A stretch of 64,000 bases of DNA from Lonicera japonica (taxonomy: Eukaryota; Streptophyta; Magnoliopsida; Dipsacales; Caprifoliaceae): assembly GCA_021464415.1 (NCBI GenBank), contig CM038469.1, positions 25,129,901 to 25,193,900 on the forward strand, in the 5' to 3' direction. A model generated the notes under the pieces. The model searched no databases and had not been told where the DNA came from. It worked only from the letters and a program-made list of their open reading frames with translations. Each line of letters opens with the position of its first letter. The first letter of the stretch is position 1. The translations under genes were made by a program, and so were the position numbers. Below are positions 29,583-42,080 of the stretch, in pieces.

Positions 29583-31300
29583 GTGTATATCGGGTTTTTT
29601 TTTGTGAAAAAATATTAATTATATTAGTGTCAATTTTTTTGTCCCTAATTATCCTTTAGCGAAGATAATTTTTTGGCCCTGCATTTATTTTTAAGCTCTA
29701 GTAAACTCACCCCACTAATGGGGTGAGTTGAAAATATTTTAGAAAAGTTGGCAGGGTGAGAAGAATTTTTTCCAAATTGGGGTGAAAAGCAAGATTTAGT
29801 AGGTATATTTAAAATCATCCTTTAAGATATTTAATGGAAAAAAATAGTAGGTTTGAGGCGAGTCAGGTTAAAGAAGTTTATTTTACTTTGAAAATTCTGA
29901 ACTCGACCCGGTATAACAAAAAAAGGTCTATGAACTGGCCACGCTTAGGTCGAGGTGGATTAGAAACTTAGCAAGTTGAGCTATTTTGTCATCTCTAACA
30001 CGAGTGTCGTCAAAATAAATTCTTTTTTTTTAATATGATACAAGAAGTGGTGGAGACAAGAATCTATGTAAGGGTGGCAAAATTCAAAATACATAAAAAC
30101 ATATTTAAAGTTATAAAATGCTGACATAAATATAATTGTATTAATAGTAATACTTCATACAACTCAAATATACAATGTGAACACTACTACAAATTACAAT
30201 AACATACTATGAGATTTCATATCTTAAAACTATAGCAACACTTTCTCATTCTCAATATTATTGAAAATATCTTGTTCATTGTATGTCACTAAACAATAAG
30301 GAGTTTAGACTTAAATCACCTAATAGTATGCGATTACTCAAAAAATAGACCTATTATTAAGCAATTAATCAATTATTCAAGAAATACACTTAATATTATG
30401 CAATTAATGAATAAATAAACTTAATATTGAGCAATCACTAGCAATTTTTCAATTAATCTAACATACATATAGTATTATGCTATTAATCAATAATATAATT
30501 AATTAAGAAATATACTTGATATTAAAATATATATATATATATATTAATTAATCAAAATGATAAATTTATCATGGCAAGTCCCTATATATATTTTTTAAAT
30601 ACCCTACATCTAGTAAAAATTTTAAAAATCAAGGGGCGACGATTTCCCCTGTGCCCTAACACAGCACTGCCCCTAAATACAAGTACACCAAGGTTCAAAT
30701 CTTGGTGTAAGTTTTGCCAACTTTGTTGTTACATCTGGCTTGTAACTTAAAAAATGAGACTTACATCAATTCAATACTATACTAATGACTAGGGGTAGAT
30801 TTGGTACAAATCCGTATGCACCGTGTACCGTACCGAAAATTTTGTACGCCAAAATCTATTATGACTACCATACCAAAATTTTCGATATACCAAATGTGAA
30901 GCCCCAAATTCTGGATTAGGCTAAATGCCACCAAAATTTGGTTAATCACGGTGCTGTACACCGATAGCATAAATCAACAATTAAGACCATTAAACAAAAT
31001 CCTGTTGAAAATCTTTATAATTATCAAAGTAAAATTCAATAGGAATAATACTAACTGATAAACACACACATTGTAAAATTTGAGTTGTTAACCACACTTA
31101 TACCAGTTTGGAGTTTTACAAATTTTAAGTCTTAGTATATTCTGGTCTAAAAACAAAAACATAATACAAGTCTTAATTATAAATTCATACTACAATACTA
31201 AAGTTAAGGAAATAGTCGGGAGGAACTAGTACGAGGCAATTTACGATTCGTCTGCCTTTCCTTTCCCTCTCCCCTGTCCCGGCGCAAATGTACATGTGGG
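29583..31300. other. Intergenic AT-rich DNA
   Basis: No gene. A GGTTCAAATCT box-B-like motif flanked by ACACC.AAGG / CTTGGTGT symmetry occurs at about 30688-30712 and may be a SINE relic. An AT dinucleotide run lies at about 30526-30545. GAAGCCCCAAATTC at about 30898 resembles the LTR-like start at 34573. Confidence 0.35.
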
Positions 31301-31542
31301 TAGGGCTGGGACCGGTTCAGTTCCTTGCAAAATTTTGAATAACCGTTTATTTCATAATGGTTCGGTTTTAACTATGTTTTTTAGAAGAACTGGTTTAATA
31401 ACCGAACCAATTCTAACGATTCAGTTCCTCCAGTTTATTGGTTAACCGTTAGTAAGAGAAAAACCGAAATTATAATATTAACCGAAATTAGAAAATTAAC
31501 TGAATAATAATTGAAAAGCAGTATTGCAAAGGAACTATTTAG

Positions 31543-33490
31543 TGTAACACCCGTGTGTTTAATTCATCATTTTCAAGTTAATCTCCCAGTCCAGGTTGGC
31601 GCCGAACCGATATGGCCATTTGGCAGACCGGTCTGCAGGCACAAAAATTTTGGAAACCTTGGCGCCGGACCAATATGGCCTTTTGGCAGACCGATCCGCA
31701 GTCCTAAATCTTAAAAAAAATCGCTCGGACCGGTCTCCACTTTTCCCAGACTGGTTCGCAGTGTTAAATCTGTAACATAGCTTTTATCGAATTTGACCAC
31801 TTTGACCCATTTTTTAATCCCTTCTCCTCCATTTTTCAGCCATTTTCGTGGGAGAGAAGGCTTAGAACAATTCTGGAGAGAGGGGTGATTTATGGTGAGA
31901 TTTTGAGATTTCATAGCTCAAAAACTCAAGCTTTTCAACTGAAATCGCAGATTTTTTATGTTCTTCGCTTTCTCTTCGCATTTTTAAGTTTACATGCGTG
32001 ATTTGGGAGGTCATTTGAGCTCAACCCAGGCCATCTACCTCTGTTCTTCTAGTTTACCAGGTGGGAGCTCCCCTTTTTTCTTTGATTTGCAAAATTTCAA
32101 GTTTATTGAGTTGAAATCACTAGATTTTCGGTACCAAATTTATAGTTTCTCTTGCATGCACGTAGTGTAGCCATGGAATTAGCCTTTTGAGTGTTGTTAT
32201 TGAAGGTATATTAGTTGCATTTGATGAATATATGGAATGATTGTCATGCATGTTGATAATTATGTACTCATTTGAGGATTTGGTACCGAAATGGCTAGAA
32301 TCATTAAACACATGTCTAATACTTGACATTTCTACTTAAATTAATAAACTTCTAGAACATAAAACACTTTTAATTCACTTTTAACTCATTATTAGACATG
32401 TATACAATGCTGAATGATGATTATAGTTTGTTTAGTGTTTTCTTCACAATTATTGGTTTACAAAAAAAAATTTAATCATGAATAAAGGCTTATAGTGTTG
32501 TGATTCATGATTTATGCCTAACAAACTTAGGTAATTAATTTGTTAATGAAACACTTGAGTTGAATATTGAGTTGTATAACTTGGTTAATGATGTTATTAC
32601 AAAGACAACCTTTGGATAATATTTTTGACAAACTAAACCAATCGCGGCGAGGTTACGAGGTTGTTGGAACCGGAAAGCACCGGTATAGAAATGCTTGAGT
32701 TGATATATTGCACAGACCCATGAGAAGATGAGGTGCCGTGAAATTTAGTTACCAGTGCGTTTGAGTGTAGTAAATTCCGTCTAGTACCAGTATTAAGTCG
32801 AGGAGAAGGAGAAGGAGGAAGTATATGGACGTTTATGCAGTTATTGACAGAGATATGCGTTGACAATAAATTGACATAAATTATGATAAATGAATGGCTT
32901 TCTTATTAATTGGTAAAACAAGGAAATCTTTGTCAACGATGAAATTATAAGTTTTCATACCATGGCATGTATATGCATTTCATTTCCCTTTTCCCTATAG
33001 TTCCCACTGGGCCAATTTTGGCTCATTCCCTCATCTATATTTCAGGTATATATCGTGGTACGGGTAGAGGTCGTGAACCAGGTCCGAGTTCGTCTTAGAG
33101 TCGCTCTGATACCCTTTATGGATTTTAGATCGTTGTATTATCTTTAATTGTGGGACTTGTTATTTCTAATGAAGTTGAGAGACTTTGTAATAACTATGAT
33201 TGTATTAGTTTGTATTTCGAATTTTGACTTTATTTGGATTTCGGTTTGTAGGTGAATTATGATTTGTAATTGCATGTTGGATTGTAATCAGATGGTGATG
33301 TTTTCCATACCATTGTGAAGTTTTGGTTTATTAAACAGGGTGAATTTCTTAGTAGGTGTGAATACTTCATGCCGAAATTTTGTTAGATTCCCCTGCTTTT
33401 GTGTATATTATTAATTCAAATCACTTGTTTATCTGCTGTTAATTTAATACAGCATCCGTTAACACCTGCTTAATTAGGTAAGTTGTTACA
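31543..33490 (+). mobile_element. Solo LTR, 1,948 bp, probably Ty3/gypsy
   Basis: Starts TGTAACACCC and ends GTTGTTACA, with a perfect TTTAG duplication (31538-31542, 33491-33495). TGTAACACCC starts are common in chromovirus (Tekay/Del-type) LTRs. No internal domain is present, so unequal recombination between two LTRs has removed the body. Near its start (31595-31770) three imperfect copies of about 65 bp repeat GGCGCCG.ACC.ATATGGCC and CAGACCG.TC.GCAG. Confidence 0.9.
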
Positions 33491-33840
33491 TTTAGAAACC
33501 AATTCTTTAGTGAATAACCGTTAAGAACCATTAGCAATTTCATTGAAACAACCTGCACAAAGCTGAATTCAAAAACTCAAAAAGTTTAAATGTCCAACAT
33601 TCCAAGTCCAACAAATACATACATACATACATGTTTGACATATTAACTAGTGCAAGTTGTTAAAAAAAACCGCATAGTTCAAGTGTTCAACTTCCAAGTC
33701 TTCAAGAATAAGAACATAAAAACAATAAAACATAATAACGAATAACATGGTGGTTGCGTGCAGAATGAGGGCGTGGTTGAGAGTTGGGGCTAGGGTTATA
33801 TGGACAAACGAAAAAGGTGAATCGGTGATATTTATTAGGT

Positions 33841-34018
33841 TTGTTTTATTATTAAGTTTTATATTTTTATTATTATTAAGTATAATATAAATTATATTAT
33901 ATAATAATTATATATATACATGTAAAATTGTTTTATTATTAAGTTTTATACTTTTATTATTATTAAGCACAATATAAGTTATATTATATAATGATTATAT
34001 ATATATACATGTAAAATT
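33841..34018. repeat. 87-bp tandem duplication
   Basis: TTGTTTTATTATTAAGTTTT starts at 33841 and again at 33928; each copy ends ATACATGTAAAATTG. Nearly identical, AT-rich, inside the hAT-like element. Confidence 0.9.
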
Positions 34019-34364
34019 GTAAAGTGACCAACGATTCTTGGAAAGAAATTATACTGAGAACTAAACCACTAACTATCTACAAGAACTGAACCATTAACAA
34101 ATTTAACATAATTTCTAAGAACTGAACCGAACCAGTTTTTATCAGTTCAGTGAGGACCGATTCTCAAGTTCCCGGTTCTAATTTCCCAGCCCTACCTATG
34201 GGATTAAAAACATGAGCGAAAAATGGCTTGGTGGGAACTATGCAGTTGATAAAGAAAGTACAACTTGTAAATCACATGCATTCATAATTTCTACCTGTAT
34301 ACATGTAGATCAATTAGTTAGCTAACACACAGGTTTGGCGCTATCACTATCCAGTCTACGTTAC

Positions 34365-34508
34365 GTGGACTTACCAACCATGCGAGTGTAGAGCCTCCCC
34401 ATATTTTTACTTTTTGTGGACTTACCAACCATATGATTGTAGAGTATCCCTATATTTTTATGTTTCGTGAACTTATCAACCACGTTGCTGTAGTGTCTCC
34501 CCATATTT
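34365..34508. repeat. 51-bp tandem repeat, three copies
   Basis: GTGGACTTACCAACCAT...TGTAGAG..TCCCCATATTTT starts at 34365, 34416 and 34467, the third copy more diverged. Confidence 0.88.
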
Positions 34509-34572
34509 TCCAGCCCTAATGTATCTAGGATATCCATCAAATAATAATAATATGGTATTCAAGTGCCAATAT

Positions 34573-37500
34573 GATGCCCCAAATCCCGTTTAGAGATTTT
34601 CGCCTCCGAGACCGATTTGTCATAAGTGTTGTACATTAACAGTGGGTGATGTTAAAATTTTACAAATTAATTTAAACAAGTTATTTTAATTAAGAAAAAT
34701 ACATCTTATATTTTTAGAAAAATTTGGCATGGCTTACATTGTTTTATTAAAACCCAAGACAAGTATAAGTTATAATCCATCGAATCATTTCTCGAATAAA
34801 ATTCAATAATAATCTTCATATCAATAAAAAGGTATATTATATCATGCAGTTCTTGAAAGAGTAAATAATCAACTACAAATTTACAATAGTTAATATTACA
34901 TCGCCTCCTTAATTACGAAAACCAATTATTAAGTAGTGTTTACTTAATACAAATGGAATCAACTTAAAGTTACACATATAAAATCAAGTCGTCCCTCCAA
35001 GGGAGACTAACACGATTTTGGTATCATCAAAGGTAACTAAATTCTAATGCATGCCAATCCATAAAGTGTACCTACAAAACTATTATGGAAAATGAGAGTG
35101 AGCCAAATAGGAGCTCAATGGGAATTATAAAAGTTTTTCTATAAAAATACAAGTAGTATAGCACACACTACGTGCAATATCGAAAATAATAGAAAGCCAC
35201 GAGATGCATACAATGTACTTTTTATATGTATACCATATATATATAGTACTACACCAAAATACTATAAAGCCACATATCAAAACTAGTGATACATACTATG
35301 CACCACACATGATATCCCCCCCCCCTAAAAAAAAGGAAATTAGTGTCGAAAACCATATATGTAAAATATAATCCAAATCCAAAACCAACCAAATGATAAT
35401 AAATAAATATAGGCACCCATATTTTTACCATACGATATGTCCTCCTGTAGGACTCATATATCACTTTCCATGGCTAGAACCGTGAAGCGGGAAAGCCCGA
35501 AAATAAAAATGTCTTATAAGGACGTATAGTTAACCATCTATAATTTAAATCTACTATACACAGTTGACAGTCCCCATGGCTTGGGTATTTTAAATCCCAC
35601 AGTGGAGACCCCCTACTACGGTCCACCTAGTGGTAAGCCCCTAAGGCTAAATAACTTGTGTAATCACACAGGCTATGTCCCCCAAGGACAAATATATCAT
35701 GTAGCCACCAAAACTAAGATAGTAAGGGTAACTAACCAAATTGTACAATATGGTGTCAAATCATAAAACTATATAAATCTTAAACCAATTGGGAATATCA
35801 AGTTTATATGCATAAAAAACTAACCATTAGCTATATGGAATTATAGATATACGAGATACGTATTAAAAGAAAAAGAATGTGTAAATATACTTATATACAC
35901 AAAATAGGTGGGAAAATCCATTAACAATGATAAGATAATAGTTTCAAGTAAAGCTATCCATATATCACATAGGATACCCACATGATATAGTATCAATAAT
36001 CCCACCATAATTAACACAAATAGCTCATGACTTAAGTCTCACAAATTATCTTCTTACCATTAGTTATTTTACATAAGGAGATTTATATAACACAATTATC
36101 TTATACATATGATGTATCCGGTATACATATGCCAGATATATAGCAAACAAATAAAAAACTTTCAAGATTACGACACCCATATCACAATGATGTTCATAAT
36201 GCACATACATTTATCCCACTAAATACTTTTGTATAAAACTCCATCGACGGTCGCATTAGTCGTAATCCATTTGGTGGGATTTTTTTTACTCAATACATAT
36301 TACAAACTTCCCAATGATTAGTATAGCTTTCGGACATCATTCCCATATGGGTAATAGTGAAATCGTACAAGAAACCCACAAATTTTGGTTGTATAATTTG
36401 ATTAGTAAAATCTAGCAAGCATTTTGTCGAAAAGTGGGTTTTAGCCAAATCCTTAACATTTGTTAACAGGTTGCATATGTACTCTATAGCATCATATTCA
36501 CACAATATATTAAGAGGTATTCATGTATCAAACCAATCATATAATCATTTTCTAGTTATACACAATTTCTAGTTAAGCACATTTGTGTATAGTTGCGTTG
36601 TTGGGTAAACTTGGGGGAAATCTTGTTTATTCATCAAATTAACTAATCAACTAACAAAAATCAACCTTTTATATCTATAAATTCTAGAATTTATACCACT
36701 TATAGTTATTATATGCATTATCTTAAAAACTAGTAGCAATAATTATTGAATTTGGGGTTTTTAATCCAAATCATAAATTGAGTGTGTACAAATTGAATTG
36801 ATTGTTTTAATAGATTATAATCAACATATATAACAATATTCTATCATTAATTGAAGGTTAAAAACACCAAAATCCAATGCATGCAATACAAACTTTAAGT
36901 TCTTATAAAAAAAACTCCAAATTTAAAATAAGAATCTAATGCACACATAATGGTAAGAAAAACAACTTTTATACTATTGTTCCCACATGATTTGAAGCTT
37001 TAATACAAGTTTTGAGATGGTTAATGATGATCTAGGTGGTTGGAATAACTTTCATCCAAGCTCTTCAAGCACCCATGGTGATGGTATGAAGAGGAAGAAA
37101 ATGAAAAATCTAAAATCTAAAATTTTGATCCTTAGAGTTTCTCCAAATTCTGAACAAAATAATGCAAGAAATTCATTGAAGATAGTAATCTGCCAAGACG
37201 AAGCAATACAAACATATTTGGTTAAGCGGTTAACTTTGCACTCAATTATGACCCACAAGGAGCTAGAATTGGGTTTCGGTCAAAACATAAAAGTTGTAAA
37301 AGGAAAATAAAATTATCCAAAGTTTGAAAGGATGACTTATTTGGATATCGGATGAGAAAGTTATGGCTTTTCAAAATTAGCCAAAAACTCATTTTGACAA
37401 AAAATCAATTATCACCGTTAGCTGACCAAATCTAACAGCGACCATCCGAAATATGTTTCAACCATGCATGCATATGTAATATGATTAATATAACTTGCAG

Positions 37501-38995
37501 GAAGAGTTCGGTTCATTAAAATGTGTCCGAAACTAAATTCGACTAGCCAAAGCTCCGTTTAAAGGCAAAATACAACTAAGGAGCAATTAAAACCTATAAT
37601 TTAATAAGGACCACCTGAATAGCAAGACGATCATTCACGCAAATGTAATTAACCTATTGAAACACATTAAAGGTGTCGAAACCATATAATTCTACTCGGA
37701 ACAAAAAAATTACTAGTCAAAGCGAGGTTATTCGATAAATCAAGTTTATGAAGGAAACTTAATCGGTAAGCTAAACACGAGGTGTTATAGCCAATGTAGT
37801 ACAAAAGTCTTTCGCCATCACAATTCACATGTGTAATTATGTAGTTTACAAGATAACTGTGTTGTATATTCAAGCTAATTTTTAAGGGAATACACTCATC
37901 ATTCATTAAAAAAACTAATAACATTAATCTCATGTAGTATAATACTCAAATGTAGCATGAAACCCATCATTATATTAGTTCCATTTATAAGTATTTTTCC
38001 GTCAGTTATCAGTAATCATATACGTCAAAGGCTTTAGGCAAATACAAGTGGGGATTCTTGTTATATCTTCAAATTAGTACAACAATAAGTGATATTCAAC
38101 CGATTAATATTAAGAAATCTAACCCAAACCCCTTACATGCAACAACACTTCACAATACCCAAAAATCTCTAATTTGGGTAAAAAATACACATGCATCATA
38201 TACTAGTTGTAAAATAGGTTTGAGTATTAGTGTTCCCACCTTATTGTAGCTAGATCCTCAAGATTTGAAGTGTTGTAGTATTGGTTGAAGGCTGGACCAA
38301 AAGTTGTCAAGCTTACTTGAACTTCAATGGTGGAATACTAGTGAAAAGGATGAAGAAGAACAAAGAAGAACAAAGTCCTAACATAAATCCTTGATTTGTG
38401 TGGAAAAAGACCCCAAAAATCTCTATGAATCACCCTCTATAATCCCCTTAATCTCCCTTGTGTGCTTCTCATGTGTTTTGGTTTAAAAATGGGATGGAAA
38501 TGGTGTGTCTCGAATGTTTATGAGAAGTAGGGTTGGGTCAAATGTCAAAATACAGGTTTTAACCAATCTAAGGCCATGTAGTCGACTACCATAAGTTGTG
38601 TTAGTCGACCATGACATGTAGTCAACTAACATGTACAACGACGTGTACATGTTAGTTGACTACATGCTTTTGGAGTTTGGGCCTTTTTCTGCTTCAGTTG
38701 TTTAGCCACATACTCAATTTTACACCCATTTTTGGACATCGGGGAGTGAGAATTTGGTTTTGGCTAAAACACTAAAGTTCTAGATAATCAAAATAACTTT
38801 TCAATGGAGTAAACTTTGGTCCATTTAAATAGCATATGAATAAGTTATGATTTTTCGAAGTAAGGAAGGTCGATTTGTCAATAAAATGTAATTAAATTAT
38901 TAATTGTTTGAATTTTATTAGGAGCACCCGGATTGTGTTACCACTTATTACGCAAGTGTATTAAGTTATTATAAAGTATTAAAAGTTTTAAACCA
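34573..38995. repeat. LTR-like non-coding repeats, two diverged related copies
   Basis: TGATGCCCCAAATCC (34573) looks like a gypsy LTR start. The stretch 36960-37680 is related to 38215-38990 in the same order: TTCCCAC.T, GATTTGAAG.., CTTCAA.C..TGGTG, GAAGAAGAA-type runs, then GTTATG.TTTTTC and the .ACC.GG.TAG.A....CGCAA.TGTA.TTAA end. They are probably remnants of LTRs of the same family; borders could not be fixed. No coding sequence survives. Confidence 0.45.
38615..38666. other. Perfect 23-bp inverted repeat with a 6-base loop
   Basis: Arm one is 38615-38637 (CATGTAGTCAACTAACATG...), loop ACGACG, arm two 38644-38666, perfectly complementary. The left flank carries further TAGTCGAC motifs, so this block is a cluster of related inverted words. 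Confidence 0.93.
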
Positions 38996-39558
38996 CAAAA
39001 ACATTACCTAAATTAAATTTCAACACCCGAATCTAGGACTTAGCAGAACACACAACTATAAGCGAGATTAAGAAGGAAATTACAATGTGTGTCTTACTAC
39101 AAATTCGGTTTGCTTGAAATTTGGTACAATATAACATTTTGCCAAAAAATCAAGTTTTTAAAAAAATAAGTTTTTTTAGCATGACATCTTGCCAGGAACT
39201 GACACTTTAATAAAATGTAAATTACATCATTTTGCTCCTAATTATAACACAATAGATACTACTTTAATAAAATATGTGTTCATTGTTCATATTATGATTT
39301 AAACTATATAACCATTGTTTTCCTTTTAACATTTTAAAATGGGAAAAAGGACAATTAAAAGAGTAGCGTTACAGCAACATGGTTGTTCACTTTTTAAACT
39401 CACTAACATGACTTAATTTGGATCTTAGGTGTCATTTTGGGAATCAAATTAAGTAATTAATTCAAATCAATTAGCCATTTTCATATTCAAACAAAGAACA
39501 TATACGTAAAGAAAGTTATGACAAGTCGAAATAAATGAGAGAACACGAAGATTATAGA
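38996..39558. other. Intergenic AT-rich sequence
   Basis: No gene, RNA or element recognised. Confidence 0.4.
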
Positions 39559-39873
39559 TGTTAGTAACCATCTCACCCAAAAGCTTAAGCTGTTAAGTAG
39601 TGGACCAACAATGTATATCATACTCTTCAACACTCCCCTTCACGTTTGACCTCCACTTGCACATAGAGAGACAAACAAAACCAACGGTGCACTTCCTGCA
39701 CAAACAACAACGTGCATATTGCACAAACACAAAGGGGGAAACAAATGCAAGTGGGAGGAATCGAACCCGATACCTTGCAGAACCTGAGCTCTAATACCAT
39801 GTTAGGAACCATCTCACCCAAAAGCTTAAGCTGTTAGGTAGTGGGCCAATAATGTATATCATACTCTTCAACA
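39559..39873 (-). mobile_element. Very small TRIM, copy 2 (74-bp LTRs)
   Basis: 315 bp with 74-bp LTRs at 39559-39632 and 39800-39873. On the minus strand: LTR end ...CTAACA, then TGGTATTAGAGCTCAGGTT (initiator-Met-like primer site), then GGGTTCGATTCC, which looks like a tRNA box B, and before the other LTR GTGAAGGGGAG as polypurine tract. It is a member of the family at 18255-18572. Its right end abuts the copia LTR at 39874 with no base between. Confidence 0.9.
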
Positions 39874-40024
39874 TGTGAGAATATTTCATTTATATTGTAT
39901 TATTTACAATAAGAGAACATCTATATATACAAGTAGCAATCATACTTAATATAGGAAACTTATCTAAACTAGGAAACTAATGTAAATGTACAGCTAATAT
40001 ATATCTATACATAAATATTTAACA
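39874..40024 (-). repeat. Copia 3' LTR (151 bp)
   Basis: Bounded by CACTCCCC polypurine complement on its right (40022-40028) and the TRIM end on its left. TG...CA ends. The partner 5' LTR should begin right of the second gypsy insertion, outside the window. Confidence 0.75.
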
Positions 40025-41290
40025 CTCCCCATTAAGCTGGAGCGTACAAATTGTATGTTCCCAGCTTGTTACAAATATAATTGACCCGAGTACCCGCAAG
40101 AGACTTTGTAAATATATCTGCTAGTTGGTCATTCGACTTAACATAACCAGTAGCGATATCTCTTGAAAGAACCTTCTCTTGAATAAAGTGGGAGTCAATC
40201 TCGATATGCTTGTCCTTTCATGAAAGACATGATTAGATGCAATATGGAGAGCTGCTTGATTATCACATATTAACTTCATCTGCTGAACCTTCATAAACTT
40301 TAGCTTTTGGAGTAATTGTTTCAGTCATATAAGCTCACATGTTGCTTTAGCCATGGTTCGATATTCTGCTTCAGCAGTGGATAGAGCGACAACGGATTAT
40401 TTCTTACTCTTCCATGACACGAGATTACCCCATACAAAAATGCAATATCCAGTGGTTGAGCGTTTATCAGACGAACAGCATGCCTAATCAGTACTTAGAA
40501 ACTGACTAAAAACACTCATCGGAAATGTAATATCATGACGTGTTACCGTGAGGTAGTTAAGTTTGCCAATAAGTCTCATGTGCTTGCCTAGGTCTGATAA
40601 GGGCTCCCCCTGATTAGGTAAAATCTTAACATTTTGATCCATTGGAGTCTCTACAGGTTTGCAGGTAGACATGCCTGTTTCTTCTAAGATATCCAGGGCA
40701 TACTTTCTCTGGGATATAAATATGCAATGTTGGGATTAAGCAACTTCTTTTCCCAAAAAATACTTGAGTTTGCCCAAATCTTTTGTCTAAAAGTGATGGA
40801 ATAGATGTTGTTTGAGTTTCTGTATACCCTGCTGATCATTTTCGATAATCACAATGTTATCCAAAAACACAACCAAATAGATGCACTGGTCAGAGGATGA
40901 GTAGCAATAAAATACTGAATGATCGGCCTCGCTTCGGTTCATTCCAAATTGTTGAACAACCGAACTGAATCGCCCAAACTAAGCCCGTGGGGACTGTTTA
41001 AGTCCATAGAGAAAATGTCAAAGGCGACACATCAATCTAGATCTAAACTCTCCCTAAGCAACAAACCTAGGAGGTTGCTCCATATAAACCTCTTCTTGCA
41101 ATTCACCATGTAAAAAAACATTCTTGATATCTAATAGATAGAAGGGCCAGTGATGAATGGCCGCCATAGAGAGGAATATGCGAATAAAGGCCATTTTGGC
41201 AACCGGGGAGAACGTGTCGCTATAATCAAGCCCATAAACTTGAGTATACCCTTTTTCAATAAGTCAAGTTATAGTATAGTTGGGAAAATC
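40025..41290 (-). pseudogene. Copia reverse transcriptase C-terminal part and RNase H
   Basis: Minus-strand reading in order: KGYTQVYGLDYSDTFSPVAK (about 41285-41220), then LDIKNVFLHGELQEEVYMEQ, LYGLKQSPRAW, and VVFLDNIVI at about 40850-40875, where active elements have YVDDI; the catalytic DD reads D-N. Then KPVETPMDQN...GKLNYLTVTRHD (40672-40484) and an RNase H core with ICDNQAALHIASN (about 40250). Several stops and frameshifts are present. It is dead. Confidence 0.88.
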
Positions 41291-42080
41291 CAAGATAGAA
41301 CTACAAGGAAAGTAAGGAATCTATTTCTTCTAGGTATCTCTCTCAGAAAAAGAAGGAAAAAGAAAAGAAAAGATGATTGACATGGGGAATAAAGAAGGAA
41401 AATGAAACGAAATTAAAACTACTAATTAACTAAACTAAAACTAAAGGCAAATTTAAAACTATAGTGCAAAAGTAAAGGGAATCTACAAGCACAAGTTATC
41501 TACCTAAAAGGCTTCCTAAATGCATTAAGTGAACATGCAAATGATCTAAAAATAAATAAATTATTTAAGATAGCGCACTAACTAAATAAATTAGATTATT
41601 AAATGAACTTAACTCAACGAGAAACAAACATTGGGGGTATCCGTAGTTAGGGAGTACGAAACTAGTCCAATCGAGTAATCTAAATCTAAGTTTAAACAAG
41701 ATTTTTCACTAAAATTCAGCTCCTAAACCTTCTAACCATCCAATTATCTTGCTACTACAAGTATATGATAGCCCATGCGTGACAAAGACTATATAAACTA
41801 GCTTCAAGCAATAAAATTCGATAGTGAAACTTTTTGATTTTAAAAAAGAGTAATTTGAAACCTAGTATTGCTAGTGTGTGAAAAAAAATAATTCAAGTTG
41901 ATTAAACTTCTAAAAAATTAGTAGCTTAACACTCCTATAAGGTTTGAATATGTTTGAACGTGATTCAAATCAAATACGTCGTAAAAAGAATGCCGAAAGT
42001 CAAAATTAGCACTTTTTCGGCACTTACATGAATAAATATCAAAACATCGCCAAATCAGACAATTCACTTAAGAAACTAAC
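41291..42080. other. Non-coding block X, left part
   Basis: AT-rich, no domain. Together with 51876-53569 it forms a roughly 2.5-kb unit between the two halves of the copia pol and contains gypsy 1 with its duplication. A non-autonomous element is likely, but I could not find its ends or a target duplication. Confidence 0.45.

Larger units (their letters stand above)
31301..34194. mobile_element. hAT-like DNA transposon remnant, split by a solo LTR
   Basis: The outer ends are TAGGGCTGGGA (31301) and TCCCAGCCCTA (34194, one base off), a typical hAT terminus. Subterminal GAACCGGTT and AACCGTTA-type motifs occur in both halves in inverted sense. The 8-bp flanks CATGTGGG and CCTATGGG agree at six of eight. 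Without the LTR inside (31543-33490 plus duplication) the element is about 940 bp and has no transposase, so it is non-autonomous. An 87-bp tandem duplication (33841-34018) lies in the right half. Confidence 0.7.

Noticed and set aside
30688..30712. tRNA gene suggested by a GGTTCAAATCT box B
   Set aside because: No box A or cloverleaf could be built; at most a SINE relic.
37017..37310. 97-codon plus frame (MVNDDLGGWNNFHPSS)
   Set aside because: Lies within the LTR-like repeat block; its relative at 38215-38990 does not keep the frame.
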